From positions 183,937 to 247,936 of the forward strand of contig WSYJ01000187.1 in NCBI GenBank assembly GCA_020186115.1: a stretch of 64,000 nt of DNA, in the 5' to 3' direction. How positions within the stretch are numbered: position 1 is the stretch's first letter; the number at the start of each line of letters is the position of its first letter. The position numbers and the translations under genes were made by a program. Under the pieces are notes generated by a model that searched no databases, was not told the origin of the DNA, and worked only from the letters and a program-made list of their open reading frames with translations. The stretch comes from Histomonas meleagridis (taxonomy: Eukaryota > Parabasalia > Tritrichomonadida > Dientamoebidae). Shown in pieces: positions 27,970-38,108 of this stretch.

Positions 27970-30900
27970 ATGCAAGCAATTTTAAGTCGAGATAATGATA
28001 CTACCGTAATCAGCACCCCTGATAACCTTATTAAGAATTTTTTTTGGACGGAAAAAATTTTTTCGGAGATAAATAATTTCGAGATAATTTCTCCAGAAAT
28101 CATCGATAGGCTATACAGAACACAACAGGAACACCTCCAGAACGACCCCAACACATCTAGAGGTATCATTAGTCTTAACGGAGAAATCTCGAAAAATGTG
28201 ATAAATTTACCCATCACAGAATCACTTCAATTTAGCACCTACAACCTTATTCCATCACAAAACACATTCCCATGTTTGTTTTATCCACTTTGTCAACGAA
28301 TTTTTTATACATTTTCAGAATGCATCAAACATGCATATTTGGAAGAAAAGCATGAACCACAAGAAATCAACCAACTAAAGCGTTTCTTACCTCACGAACT
28401 TACATTATACGCTTGTTTATATGAAAAAATCAAATTCCAAGTTCCAAATATTATCAACAATTTAATACCATTTTCATTTTATACTCATGAAGAAAATTTT
28501 GTTATACGTAAATGTCCTTTACCAAATTGTAATTATTTTATTAAAAACCCTGATGATTTTCGGCAGCATTTCGCCGATCACATAAACCAGTTAAAAATCT
28601 TAGATCAATCATTTGCCACTAACGGTTATATTTGGTCGATAATTATTAGTCATGTTAAAATTCGTAACAAAATCCCTACAGTTAGAGAATTTCTTGGAAT
28701 TCCAGAGACAAATATTTTAATACCAAGAAACGTTATTAGTAATAATTCTAACATTCCAATTTTGATTTTATTTAGAAACATTGATTTTAATTTTAATAAC
28801 TCTCCACCTTGGTTAGGATTAATTAATAGAAACATGGGTTTAACAGTTCCAGGTTTACCAATTCAATTTATAGATGGTGGTTTAATTATAGATAATATTG
28901 ACTTAAACAATATCAATAATATCCCCCAAATTCCTCTGAATAATGACCCTAGAGTCAAAAAAATTAAAAATAATGGGGAACTAATCAATTGTGAAATAGG
29001 TGATTCGATTCCAATTATTGAAGAAGTAAGTGATGAATTAATGATTAGAAATGAGAAAATAAATGAGTTAAGAAATAGACTATTATCTTTTATCCTACAC
29101 ATATTAGAGAATAACTTTAGAAACAATTATGGAAACTATAATCAAGTTCATATAAATGAAGAAGAAACTAAAATAAAAATACCAGAAGTTTCTATCGAGC
29201 GTGAAATAATTCCTATTAGAATCCCAGAAACTAAAATTACATTATTTAATCAAGAAATTAATATTCCTGCCTTTTTTATGGCACAAATGCCAATCAATAT
29301 AGAAATTCCTAATTATCAATTAATTCAACGTGACATAGAATATCCCATAGATATACCGAATTACGTTAGAAATCCAACTACATTCGAAATAGGTATTCCA
29401 GATTACCATAAATATCAAGTACCAATTGAAAAGCCAGAGTTTAATATAGTTAAAAATAAAATTGACGTTCCAGTTAATATACCTAATTTTGTATATAAAC
29501 CTAAAGATATTTTAATACCTATTGAAAAGCCAAATTATCAATTAGTAGAAAGTAAAATTGATGTTCCTGTTGAAATCCCAAAGATAGATTTCTACGAAGA
29601 TCGGATCAAAATGGATATAGATGTCATGAAATATAATTTTAGAGATATTTCAGTTCCCATAGATATACCAAGATTTAATTTCAACATAATACCCAAACAA
29701 ATCGACATTGAGATACCAGTACCAAACTTCAGATTTAATAATAATGTAATATAACAACAACAACAAAATTATCAATTAACATACAAAGGGATTAATCAAG
29801 ATATTGAAAATAATACTCAAAATTCAAATCATGATAATGAAAATAATGTAAATGTTACACAGAATACAAATAATAATAACAATAATGAAAGAAATAATCA
29901 TGAATATGAATAAAATAATAGAGAATTATCACACAAACCAAAAGATTTAATTGAAGAGTTAAGGAATGTTAACTCTGATAAAGATTTAAAAGAAATAATC
30001 GATAAATTAATTTCGTATAATATTAATAATATTTCAGATTGGATAGATGATAATAAACCCTTGGAAGAACATTATATTACAAACTTAATAGTTATTAAAA
30101 GGAAATGGCCAGGTGTTAATACATTTGTCTGTTCACATACATGTGGTTTCGCAACACATTCTAATACATTATTAGATATACATCAAAGAGAAGTTCATAA
30201 TAAAATATTAAAAGGGAATCAAATATTAGAAACAATTGGATCAATTAAAATAAGAAAACATTTTGGAAAATTATCACATTTGAAAGTAATGGTAATAAAA
30301 GGAAAACTCATCGGAAAACTTTATGGAATTGTTTTTGTTCAAGTTGTAAATATGTAGGTGACTTAAAAACAGGATTAGCTAATCATGTTCGAAAAGTTCA
30401 TCCACAATACAACAAAGATAAGAACATTTATGGTTGGTTTTGGGCAATGATTTTACAATGGGTGAAGCATCCATTGAAAAGGAACCCACCAACTATAAAG
30501 AAATTGTTTAAGTCCAAAAAGATTAAAGAATGTAATTATTGCAGAGCCATTGGAACCTCAATAAATAATATAGGTTTACATGCTAAATCGATGCATGGTG
30601 CATCTAGAGTAGCAGGAAATCAAGGAAAATTTGAAGATGCTATTGCTAAATCTCACATTAATAAAGAATTAACAGAAGATAAAATTAGATTTATCAAATC
30701 TAAATGTAAAGAGAATGAAGATGAAATGAAAAACATTAGAGAAAGAATTAGAAGAGCTGAAGATGAACCTATCAATATACAACAACCAGTACAACAAAAT
30801 CAAATAAATAACAATAATGATGATAATAATAATGAAGAAATAATTAATAGAAGAAGAGAAAGTGAAGAAAGACAAAGATTAAGAAATAGAAGAATGATTC

Positions 30901-31262
30901 AAAGAATTGAGAACAATGTTGTAATTAATCAACAAATAGAAAAAGTTAATAATAATAATGAAGAAGATCAACAATTACATTATCAAAATGAAGAAGAAAG
31001 AATTATTCCAAATATTACTATCATTAATAATAATAATCAACCCAATAATCTAGAACAAGAAAATTTAGATAATTTATTAAATAAAGCAAAAAAATGGATC
31101 AAGAAATGCGAACGAGAAGAATTAAATGGAATTAATATATTTAAATGTACAGAGAAGATTAGAAGATCTTCGAGAAAACCTATAAGTATATTATTAAAGA
31201 ATAAAATTATTTTATTAATGAAGAAGATCAAAATTAAAAACAACTATCAAATTAATGATCAA
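27970..31262 (+). pseudogene. N-terminal part of the RT element: zinc fingers and IP-repeat region
   Basis: The first 594 codons (27970-29751) are open. They hold two finger-like motifs: CLFYPLCQRI...H...H, and CPLPNCNYFIKNPDDFRQHF ending in the second His. After them comes a ~190-residue stretch with recurrent I-x-I-P-(N/D/E) units about every 20 residues (IEIPNY, IDIPNY, IGIPDY, VNIPNF, VEIPKI, IDIPRF). The TAA at 29752 is followed by CAA codons and the frame goes on to another TAA at 29911 and further fingers (CSHTCGFATHSNTLLDIHQR). Near 30290 the frame shifts and continues with CSSCKYVGDLKTGLANHV and CNYCRAIGTSINNIGLHAK, then an Asn/Glu/Arg-rich linker. The ATG at 27970 is the first after the tRNA; the longer frame runs through the tRNA and is not real. 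Confidence 0.6.
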
Positions 31263-31274
31263 TAATGGTTTATA

Positions 31275-32873
31275 ATGGAAGGAATTATAGCAAAAATGAT
31301 TCTTTCCGTCAGAAAAACTATTCGAACAGTTTTAAAGATCCCAATTAACAAAATGTTAAGAAGACGACCAATTCTAAACAAAAACAATAATAACGAAGAA
31401 GAATTAAGAAGAGAACGAATTAGTTATGAAAAAGAAAGAAATATTACAAATCTCATTTCAAATATTGAGAAATATTTAGAATTAAATAATCGAGAACAAA
31501 ATCAAAATATCTTAAATAGTATATCAATCATTGAAGATAAATTTGTAAATATTTTACATAAATTAGATGATGAATTAATTAACAGAACATTCGGAGGAAG
31601 AGAAATTCAAGATATTAGATCTTTTATAAATGAAGAAGAAGAATTTCGAAATATGAAATTTAACTGGATTAAGAATACATTAGAAGATGAAATTGCTACC
31701 AAAAGTGGTATTTTAAGTGAAAAATATTTAGAAAAGATTCAAAATTTATATCAAGAAGATCCTAGAAAATGTATTAATTGGCATATCAGTAAAAATCCTA
31801 CACCAGAATGTCCTTTCCCTTTAAATCAATTTGAAGAATTCTTTAAAAATGAATGTAACTATAAAATTGATTTTCATCCACCTAATAATGATTCTAAATG
31901 GAATTAATATAATTGTTTTGAAAAAGAAGATAAAGATTTATTCATTACTATGTTATTAGATAAAGATAGAATTAAAGAAGTCATTAGATCTAGACCAAAT
32001 TTAAGTAGTCATGGTATTGACGGTATTTCTAACTCAATTTGGAAATCCAATATTAATATTACATCTAAAATTATTAAATATATAGTTTCTTATATGATTT
32101 TATATGAAAGAATTCCAGAAAGTTGGAAATCATCAAAAAGTATTTTATTATATAAGAAAGAAGCACCAGAAGAATTAAGATCTTGGTAACCAATTTATAT
32201 CGAATTATCTTTTGTCTGAATTCGAAATGTATTCAAAATATCAATTATAAAGTCAATATTATTAATGAAGTTCAAAAAGGATTTAAAGAAGGATTTAATA
32301 AAGCAGCATGACATATTGAAACAATTAATGAATTAATTTCTAATGCCAGAAAGAAGAAACAAAGTATTTATATTACAGCTTCAGATTTTATTAATGCTTT
32401 TGGCACATTACCTTATGAATTAATTACTTGGGAATTAAAAGCCAAAGGTTTCCCAGATAAGTTCATTAATATTATCAAAAATTTAAATAAACACGGAAAT
32501 ATATTATAAAGGAACTAATTCTAGACCAATATTCGTCAAACGAGGTGTAAAACAAGGATTTCCTTTATCACCTACATTATTCAATTAATGTTTAGAACCG
32601 CTATCAAAAGCAATTTAAATTAAAAATAAAGATGATGGTATATTAATTGAAGACGAAATCAATAATGAAATACTTAGATTTAATATTCAAGCTTATGCAG
32701 ACGACGTTATTTTAATGTCTAGTTCAGAAGAAAATACGAATAACATGTTAAATACAGTTGAAAAGTTTTGCAAATTTTCAGGAATGGAATTAGCACCTAA
32801 AAAATGTAAATCTCTATATTATACTTATACTTATAGAACAAGGAATACATTAAACAGACTTGAATTTTCATAG
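31275..32873 (+). pseudogene. Reverse transcriptase domain of the RT element
   Basis: Fragments in shifting frames give RT motifs in order: SSHGIDGISNSIWKSN (motif 1/2), IPESWKSSKSILLYKK, QKGFKEGFNKA, ITASDFINAFGTLPYELI (first catalytic Asp region), RGVKQGFPLSPTLFN, then QAYADDVILMSS (YADD with the two catalytic Asp). The frame ends at a TAG soon after LAPKKCKSLYY. Stops at 31905, 32187 and later, and indels near 32190 and 32505, make it non-functional. The order and spacing fit a non-LTR type RT rather than a retroviral one; this class is an inference from motifs. Confidence 0.8.
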
Positions 32874-32887
32874 ACATCTAATAATTT

Positions 32888-34243
32888 TTACTCAACTAAT
32901 CTTGCTGCGAGAATTGCTGCGCCAAGAGCAGCTTCTTCAACGCCTTCTTTAAAAGATGGAGAAATTCCGAAAGTCTTTTCTATTGCTCTATGCATTGCTT
33001 TATTCTTTCTTGCAGCATTTCCATTCACAAAAATAGATTTACAATCTTTGAAACATTCTTCGGAAATGTTCGACTTCAAATTCGAAACAATTCCCAATGC
33101 CATAGCTGCTCCAACTTTTCCTAATGTGAAGTTGTTCAAGTTAATATTAGTAAATGATGCACGAAGAGTTTCATCCCATCTTTCTCCCAAAAAATGTGGT
33201 TCAATTTTTGGTAAATCGTTTGAATCAATTTCATTAAGTGCTAAAGAATCAATCTTACTATATAGTATTATATCATCACTAATTTCGGGCATGCCAAGAG
33301 AATGCATCCATTCTTTAACAACATCTTTAAGAAAAGCCCACGCTCTTCCACCACATAATGGAGCAGTCACGATAAGAAAAGTGTCATCAATAAACGGTCG
33401 TATTTCAAATGTGGGTGATGGAGAAAGAGAAAGTGCTTTTTCCCTTGAAGCTACAACAGATAACTGTGTAGATGTGCCTATATTAATAAAGCATTCATCA
33501 GCAGATGGTTTTGTTGATGTTCCAATTATTGATGCTTGGTTATCACCAATAGCAACCATAACAGGAATACCAGATGGAATGCCTGTTTTGGAGGCCATGT
33601 CTTGTGATAAAAGTCCCGCTTTTGAACCACAGTTGTAAATTGTTGGTAAAATGCTTTCTGGGATTTCCAATAAATGAACTGATTCTGAGTTCCACCTATT
33701 TGTTTCGATGTTAAAGAGTCCCCATGATGCTGCATCAGTTGTGTCAATAAAAGATTTAGATGGCATTCCAACTAAAATCCAGACTAGATAGTCATGGATT
33801 GTTCCACAAAATTCAAACTCTGATAGTTTGTTTTCTGATGCGAGAATTGAAAGTGTTGTGAAGCCAAAACCATCTTTTAGATTATTACATCCTTTAAGTT
33901 TTTGAATCTGACTCAGTTTACCTGTTGACGTGCCTCTTTGGTCTTGCCATGTAACCAAGTTGGAAACTAAATTAGAAGAATTCCATTCAACTACTCCATG
34001 CATCTGACCAGTTACTCCAATTGATAAAATATTCTTTTTAAGGTCTTCTGGTATACTTTGTATTAAGTTGATAGCTTTTTTAATTAATATATCAGTATTT
34101 TGCTCCGAAAGATTTTCATCAGTGTTAACAATAGCATTATGATTATTTGATAAAACAAAATGAACCTCTTTACTTTCTATATTTGTTACGATAACTGCAA
34201 TTTTTGTTGTTCCAATGTCGATCCCAAGCGAAAGTTTGCTCAT
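32888..34243 (-). CDS. SHPK: Sedoheptulokinase-like FGGY carbohydrate kinase
   Basis: The 451-residue protein begins LSLGIDIGTTKIAV (ATP phosphate-binding loop) and has VTGQMHGVVEW, VTWQDQR, GTIHDYLVW, DAASWGLFN and GDNQASI in the order and spacing of human sedoheptulokinase. The C-terminal half has FLGERWDETLRAS and NGNAARKNK, as in FGGY kinases. It would phosphorylate sedoheptulose (or a related keto-sugar such as xylulose) with ATP, feeding the pentose phosphate pathway. Length fits the family (~450-480). It is divergent from GPN3 with only 42 bp between ATGs. A TTAACGGTC box stands seven bases upstream of its ATG. Confidence 0.82.
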   Translation of the reverse strand: MSKLSLGIDIGTTKIAVIVTNIESKEVHFVLSNNHNAIVNTDENLSEQNTDILIKKAINLIQSIPEDLKKNILSIGVTGQMHGVVEWNSSNLVSNLVTWQDQRGTSTGKLSQIQKLKGCNNLKDGFGFTTLSILASENKLSEFEFCGTIHDYLVWILVGMPSKSFIDTTDAASWGLFNIETNRWNSESVHLLEIPESILPTIYNCGSKAGLLSQDMASKTGIPSGIPVMVAIGDNQASIIGTSTKPSADECFINIGTSTQLSVVASREKALSLSPSPTFEIRPFIDDTFLIVTAPLCGGRAWAFLKDVVKEWMHSLGMPEISDDIILYSKIDSLALNEIDSNDLPKIEPHFLGERWDETLRASFTNINLNNFTLGKVGAAMALGIVSNLKSNISEECFKDCKSIFVNGNAARKNKAMHRAIEKTFGISPSFKEGVEEAALGAAILAARLVE

Positions 34244-34285
34244 GTATTACGACCGTTAAATTGGTTTAAAACGTCACTTTTCTGT
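34244..34285. promoter_or_regulatory. 42-bp bidirectional promoter between SHPK and GPN3
   Basis: Contains GACCGTTAA (34251-34259; TTAACGGTC toward SHPK), AAAACGTC and a TCACTTT initiator (34274-34280) ten bases before the GPN3 ATG. All core promoter signals for two housekeeping genes must lie here or inside the coding regions. Confidence 0.6.
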
Positions 34286-35119
34286 ATGTCCAATCGCTAT
34301 GCTCAGATTGTTATGGGACCTGCTGGATCTGGAAAAACAACATATATAAAGCGTCTTATGGACCACTTTGAAGTAACAAAAAGAAATGTGCATGCTGTTA
34401 ATCTTGATCCTGCAGCAGATAATCTTGCTTACACACCAACGATCGATATTCGCGATGCAATTAATGTAAAAGAAGTTATGGAAGAAGAAGGGTTTGGACC
34501 AAATGGGGGTCTCATTTATTGTATGGAAGTAATAGTTGAAGATCATGATTGGTTTGATGAAGAAATAGGAAATCATGATTATGACTACCTCCTCATTGAT
34601 CTTCCTGGTCAAATTGAATTATTTTCACATCTTAATATTCTGCCACAACTTTTCAAGAATCTTGAAGATAAGGGATATCATCTTTGTGGTGTTTTTCTTC
34701 TTGACTCTCAGTTTATGATTGACCCATCTAAGTTTCTTAGTGGTTCTTTGGTAGCAATTTCTGTAATGACAATGCTTGAAATACCACATGTGAATCTTCT
34801 ATCAAAGTGTGATCTTCTTACTGAAGAACAAATGAATAGAATTGATGAGTTTTGTGATATGGATACTGGTACCCTTTGTGGTTCAATTACAGCTAAACCA
34901 CAAATCCAGAAATTAACAGAAAAAATATGCGAATTAATCGATGAATACAGCCTTCTCCAGTTCATACCGTACAATCCTTTTGATAATGACATGCTTATTG
35001 AGATTGTTGCTCAAATAGATCTGATTTTACAATATTATGATAATGCAGATTTATCCGATAATGATGATGAAAACGATCATCCTGAAGTTGAAGATGTACA
35101 ACAGGAAGATTTTATATGA
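34286..35119 (+). CDS. GPN3: GPN-loop GTPase 3
   Basis: The 277-residue protein starts MSNRYAQIVMGPAGSGKTT with P-loop GPAGSGKT at 11-18. NLDPAAD follows, then the diagnostic GPN motif in FGPNGGLIYCME (~71). LIDLPGQIE is switch II, GVFLLDSQFM follows, and SKCD replaces TKCD/NKXD. The tail is acidic. The match to human GPN3 extends over the whole length. GPN3 works with GPN1 in assembly and nuclear import of RNA polymerase II. The longer frame has an upstream ATG at 34160, inside the divergent SHPK gene; the start at 34286 is chosen because it matches GPN3 and follows an initiator by ten bases. Confidence 0.92.
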   Translation: MSNRYAQIVMGPAGSGKTTYIKRLMDHFEVTKRNVHAVNLDPAADNLAYTPTIDIRDAINVKEVMEEEGFGPNGGLIYCMEVIVEDHDWFDEEIGNHDYDYLLIDLPGQIELFSHLNILPQLFKNLEDKGYHLCGVFLLDSQFMIDPSKFLSGSLVAISVMTMLEIPHVNLLSKCDLLTEEQMNRIDEFCDMDTGTLCGSITAKPQIQKLTEKICELIDEYSLLQFIPYNPFDNDMLIEIVAQIDLILQYYDNADLSDNDDENDHPEVEDVQQEDFI

Positions 35120-35648
35120 ATACACATATTTGCAAAAAAAATAATTGATAGATCAATAAAAAATATTTTGTGTTATCTTATAAAAATAATTTACTGTTAA
35201 GTCCATAATTAGTTCCTGTGTGCCGCAGTTTTAAGATATAAGAAATTTTTTCATCTATATTTCTTATCTAATTTTTTTTTAGAATGCATGCAAACTTGCT
35301 TTAAGATGAAAATCTTATTTGATGAACTGTTGTCACTAATAAAAAAGTTCTTATTTTATTTTTTGGTGATTCAAAATTAAATTAATAATAATCTGTCGTC
35401 AAAATAATGCAACATTAAAATTAAAATCTAAAAGCCAGCAAAAAGGCATTAATGCATTGAAATTGTCATATTTTTTTTATAAACTTTAATTTTTGTTGTT
35501 GTTGTGAATCGATCGTTCGATGCCTATCGGATATAACCGTATGTTAAACAACATTCAATAAAAAGTGTCGTTTTGGTGGTTTCCCAAAACGATGTTCATT
35601 GAAACAACTTTTTGATATGAATTTGAATGGGCTGACCCATACCTCTGC
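35120..35648. other. Intergenic, no gene seen
   Basis: About 530 AT-rich bases holding the 3' end of GPN3 transcripts and the promoter of the phospholipase B-like gene. No ORF or RNA recognised. Confidence 0.5.
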
Positions 35649-37511
35649 ATGCTCCCAACCTTTTTGCTTTTCTTCCTATCTTCGGAATATGCAAACAAGA
35701 CAGCGTCATGTAAGATTGACCAATATGGTAATCTTAGCTATAAACTCGAGTTCGATAAGACTTATGATGCATGGGCCACATTCCATGATTCTTACGATGA
35801 AATAGGTTGGGGTAAAATCCATATTTGGACAAACCCACATTCACCAAGCTATAACCAAATGTATTGTGCTGGTTTTGTTGATGCTTATCTTACTCAAGGC
35901 CGAATTCGTGAAGCATTTGATAACTACAAGGAAGTTCAAGTAGGAAAGGGTAAGGATTGGCCAACTAGCTGGAAACTATTTATATCAGAAAACATCAATT
36001 ATGTTAGATCAAAAGTTTTGAATAGTGCTAGTAGCTATTGGAAGAATATTGGTCTTATCATGAATCAAGTTGATGGTATGATTCGTGGTCTTAATGAAGG
36101 AGTCCAAGAATCAGCCAAAATTTCTGAAGTTGATTTCTGGCTTCTTCAAGCCTCAGGTGATCTTGACGATCTTGCCTCTGTACTTGAAGGTTCCGTTCCT
36201 AAAGATCCAGAGCTTACACGTTGCACTGGTCTCATCAAATTATCACCAGATCATGATGACATTTATTTTGCCCAAGACACATGGAGCAGCTACACCGAAC
36301 TTCATGCCTATCTCAAAGATTATAACCTTAACATTCCTGAATTCAAAGCACATCATGTCACAGTAAGTACAAGAACAGGTCATTTAGCAAGTCTTGATGA
36401 CTTTTGGACCACTGATCAAGGACTTTTAATTATGGAAACCACGATGCATAACTTCAATAATACACTTTATGATCTTTATGTCAAACCAGAAAGTGTTTTA
36501 TGTTGGTTACGTTCATATTATGCCACCTTTGTCACTGACAATGGAGAAGATTGGACCAAAGAATTCATCAAAGAGAATTCAGGCACATACAATAATCAAT
36601 ATTTAGTTCTTGATACCAAATTATTTGTAAAGAACTCAACAAGTCCAGAACATAAACCCGGTTTATTATGGGCCATTGAACAACTTCCAGGATTTTATGA
36701 ATCACAAGATATCACAGAACAACTTTATAAAGAAGGATACTTTGGCTCAGTCAATGCTCCATTCTTTGAGTCCGTATTCAACTTAGCCGATTATCCAGGA
36801 CAACAACAACGAGAGCCAATTAAGAAAGACTTTTGGTCATATTGGGAACAACCACGTTATAAGATCATTGCACGAGATGCTCCAAAGATTAATGACTATA
36901 CTAGTTTCCAAGAGTTTATGCGTTATAATGATTATAAGAACGATCCATTATTATTAATCAATGGTATCCCAGAGCCGGCTCAAGGAATCTTATCACGTTA
37001 TGACTTAAGACCAGAAAATGGTACAACTTATGGAGCAAGAAATTGTTTCGGTGGATTAGACACAAAATCTGCACGACTCTCTTGGTTCATGGAAAACCAA
37101 ACATGGGATGCTATCCTGTCACCTGAATATAAGTACAATCCTCCATTCAGTTTCTTGGATTGGCCTGACGTAACACGTAAAGGTCTTAAGGATACATTCA
37201 AACACGACTGGATCGAATTCGCTCCGAATGATTATTGCGCTATTTATGGTGGAAATAATGATAAGGAAACTTGTAAGAGTATACCAGGATGTGGATTTTG
37301 TTTCAAGAATAAGAAATGTATGAGAGGTGAAAAAGACGGACCTCAAGAATCTATGGGATATAAGTGCTCATCTGGTTGGATTTATAAGACTGAAGCTCCT
37401 TCTTACGCTACACCGATGGTCGCTTCTATTTCTGTAATTGTGGTGTTGTTCGTGGGCGCTATTTACGTGGCCGCATATCTGAAATATAGGAAGTCTAAAC
37501 AAGTCTATTAA
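35649..37511 (+). CDS. Phospholipase B-like (PLBD) Ntn hydrolase with C-terminal membrane anchor
   Basis: The 620-residue protein has a short N-terminal hydrophobic leader (MLPTFLLFFLSS) likely to be a signal peptide. The core matches the phospholipase B-like/LAMA family: GWGKIHIWTN, CAGFVDAYLT, FWLLQASGDLDDL and RCTGLIKLSPDHDDIYFAQDTW, with the likely N-terminal nucleophile Cys at ~192, as the Cys in PLBD proteins that self-cleave there. At ~545-580 is a small cysteine-rich PSI-like module (CAIYGG...CKSIPGCGFC...C). A transmembrane helix (~591-611) and a basic tail YLKYRKSKQVY follow. Lysosomal PLBD proteins are normally soluble, so the anchor and PSI-like module are additions typical of protist versions. 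Predicted place: lysosome or cell surface. Confidence 0.85.
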   Translation: MLPTFLLFFLSSEYANKTASCKIDQYGNLSYKLEFDKTYDAWATFHDSYDEIGWGKIHIWTNPHSPSYNQMYCAGFVDAYLTQGRIREAFDNYKEVQVGKGKDWPTSWKLFISENINYVRSKVLNSASSYWKNIGLIMNQVDGMIRGLNEGVQESAKISEVDFWLLQASGDLDDLASVLEGSVPKDPELTRCTGLIKLSPDHDDIYFAQDTWSSYTELHAYLKDYNLNIPEFKAHHVTVSTRTGHLASLDDFWTTDQGLLIMETTMHNFNNTLYDLYVKPESVLCWLRSYYATFVTDNGEDWTKEFIKENSGTYNNQYLVLDTKLFVKNSTSPEHKPGLLWAIEQLPGFYESQDITEQLYKEGYFGSVNAPFFESVFNLADYPGQQQREPIKKDFWSYWEQPRYKIIARDAPKINDYTSFQEFMRYNDYKNDPLLLINGIPEPAQGILSRYDLRPENGTTYGARNCFGGLDTKSARLSWFMENQTWDAILSPEYKYNPPFSFLDWPDVTRKGLKDTFKHDWIEFAPNDYCAIYGGNNDKETCKSIPGCGFCFKNKKCMRGEKDGPQESMGYKCSSGWIYKTEAPSYATPMVASISVIVVLFVGAIYVAAYLKYRKSKQVY

Positions 37512-38108
37512 AGAATAAACATTCTCATAATTTAGTTCGATGTTTGAAGATTACCAAAGAAACAAAAGTTTTTTAAGAAATTCAATTATTTACTTAAGCA
37601 AATTAGTGAATACATCAATATCGACAATATTATGAAATATGTGAAGAAAAATAATTTGTTGTTCAAAATGGAAGAAAAACAGAGATCAATGATGCCAAAA
37701 TTATTTGATTTAGAAGAGTAATGTAAAATGATAGAACATTTCCAATTTGTTTTAACAAGATTAGGAATTATGGAATGATTTTGTATTAACAAAATTAATT
37801 TTTGAGAATAAGCTGATTTTCTACATTGTGCTTAAATAGTTTTAGTCGAATTTTTTCTAACCGTGATTGTTCAAACCCACCTTCATCGTATTTTATATCA
37901 TATGTCCTTATCACATCTGAAAATTCACATGACTGTCAAATTTTGAATTATCACTAATCGTAATTAGAATTGTCAAAAAGTTAAAACGTTCTCCACAAAT
38001 TTGGTACTTAATGAAGAGATCTCTTCATAAAAACAGAAATATAAAAGTTCTCTTTATGAGATTAAAAAGAGTTAGCATGAGTATATAATTAAAGTCCATA
38101 CAACGTCA
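37512..38108. other. Intergenic with a possible gene relic
   Basis: About 600 bases. Plus-strand 37535-37723 can be read, with one shift at a T6 run, as a helical Lys-rich peptide (ISEYINIDNIMKYVKKNNL ... PKLFDLEE) that looks coding-like but matches nothing I know. The rest shows nothing. Confidence 0.25.

Larger units (their letters stand above)
27960..32880 (+). mobile_element. Decayed reverse-transcriptase (non-LTR-like) element inserted right after tRNA-Arg
   Basis: The block starts within ~10 bases of the tRNA 3' end and runs to the sedoheptulokinase stop. It encodes C2H2 zinc fingers, an Asn/Glu-rich linker and a reverse transcriptase with a YADD box. The coding strand is very A-rich, unlike nearby genes. 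No long terminal repeats, integrase or protease were seen. Zinc fingers ahead of a non-LTR-type RT recall the R2/NeSL group, but the C-terminal endonuclease expected there is missing because the frame ends after the palm. It contains several stops and at least one frameshift, so it is a dead copy. Its exact ends are inferred from the tRNA on the left and the host gene on the right. Confidence 0.65.

Noticed and set aside
34160-34285. Extended GPN3 start with 42 extra residues
   Set aside because: The extension lies inside the divergent SHPK gene; the internal Met matches GPN3 and follows an initiator.
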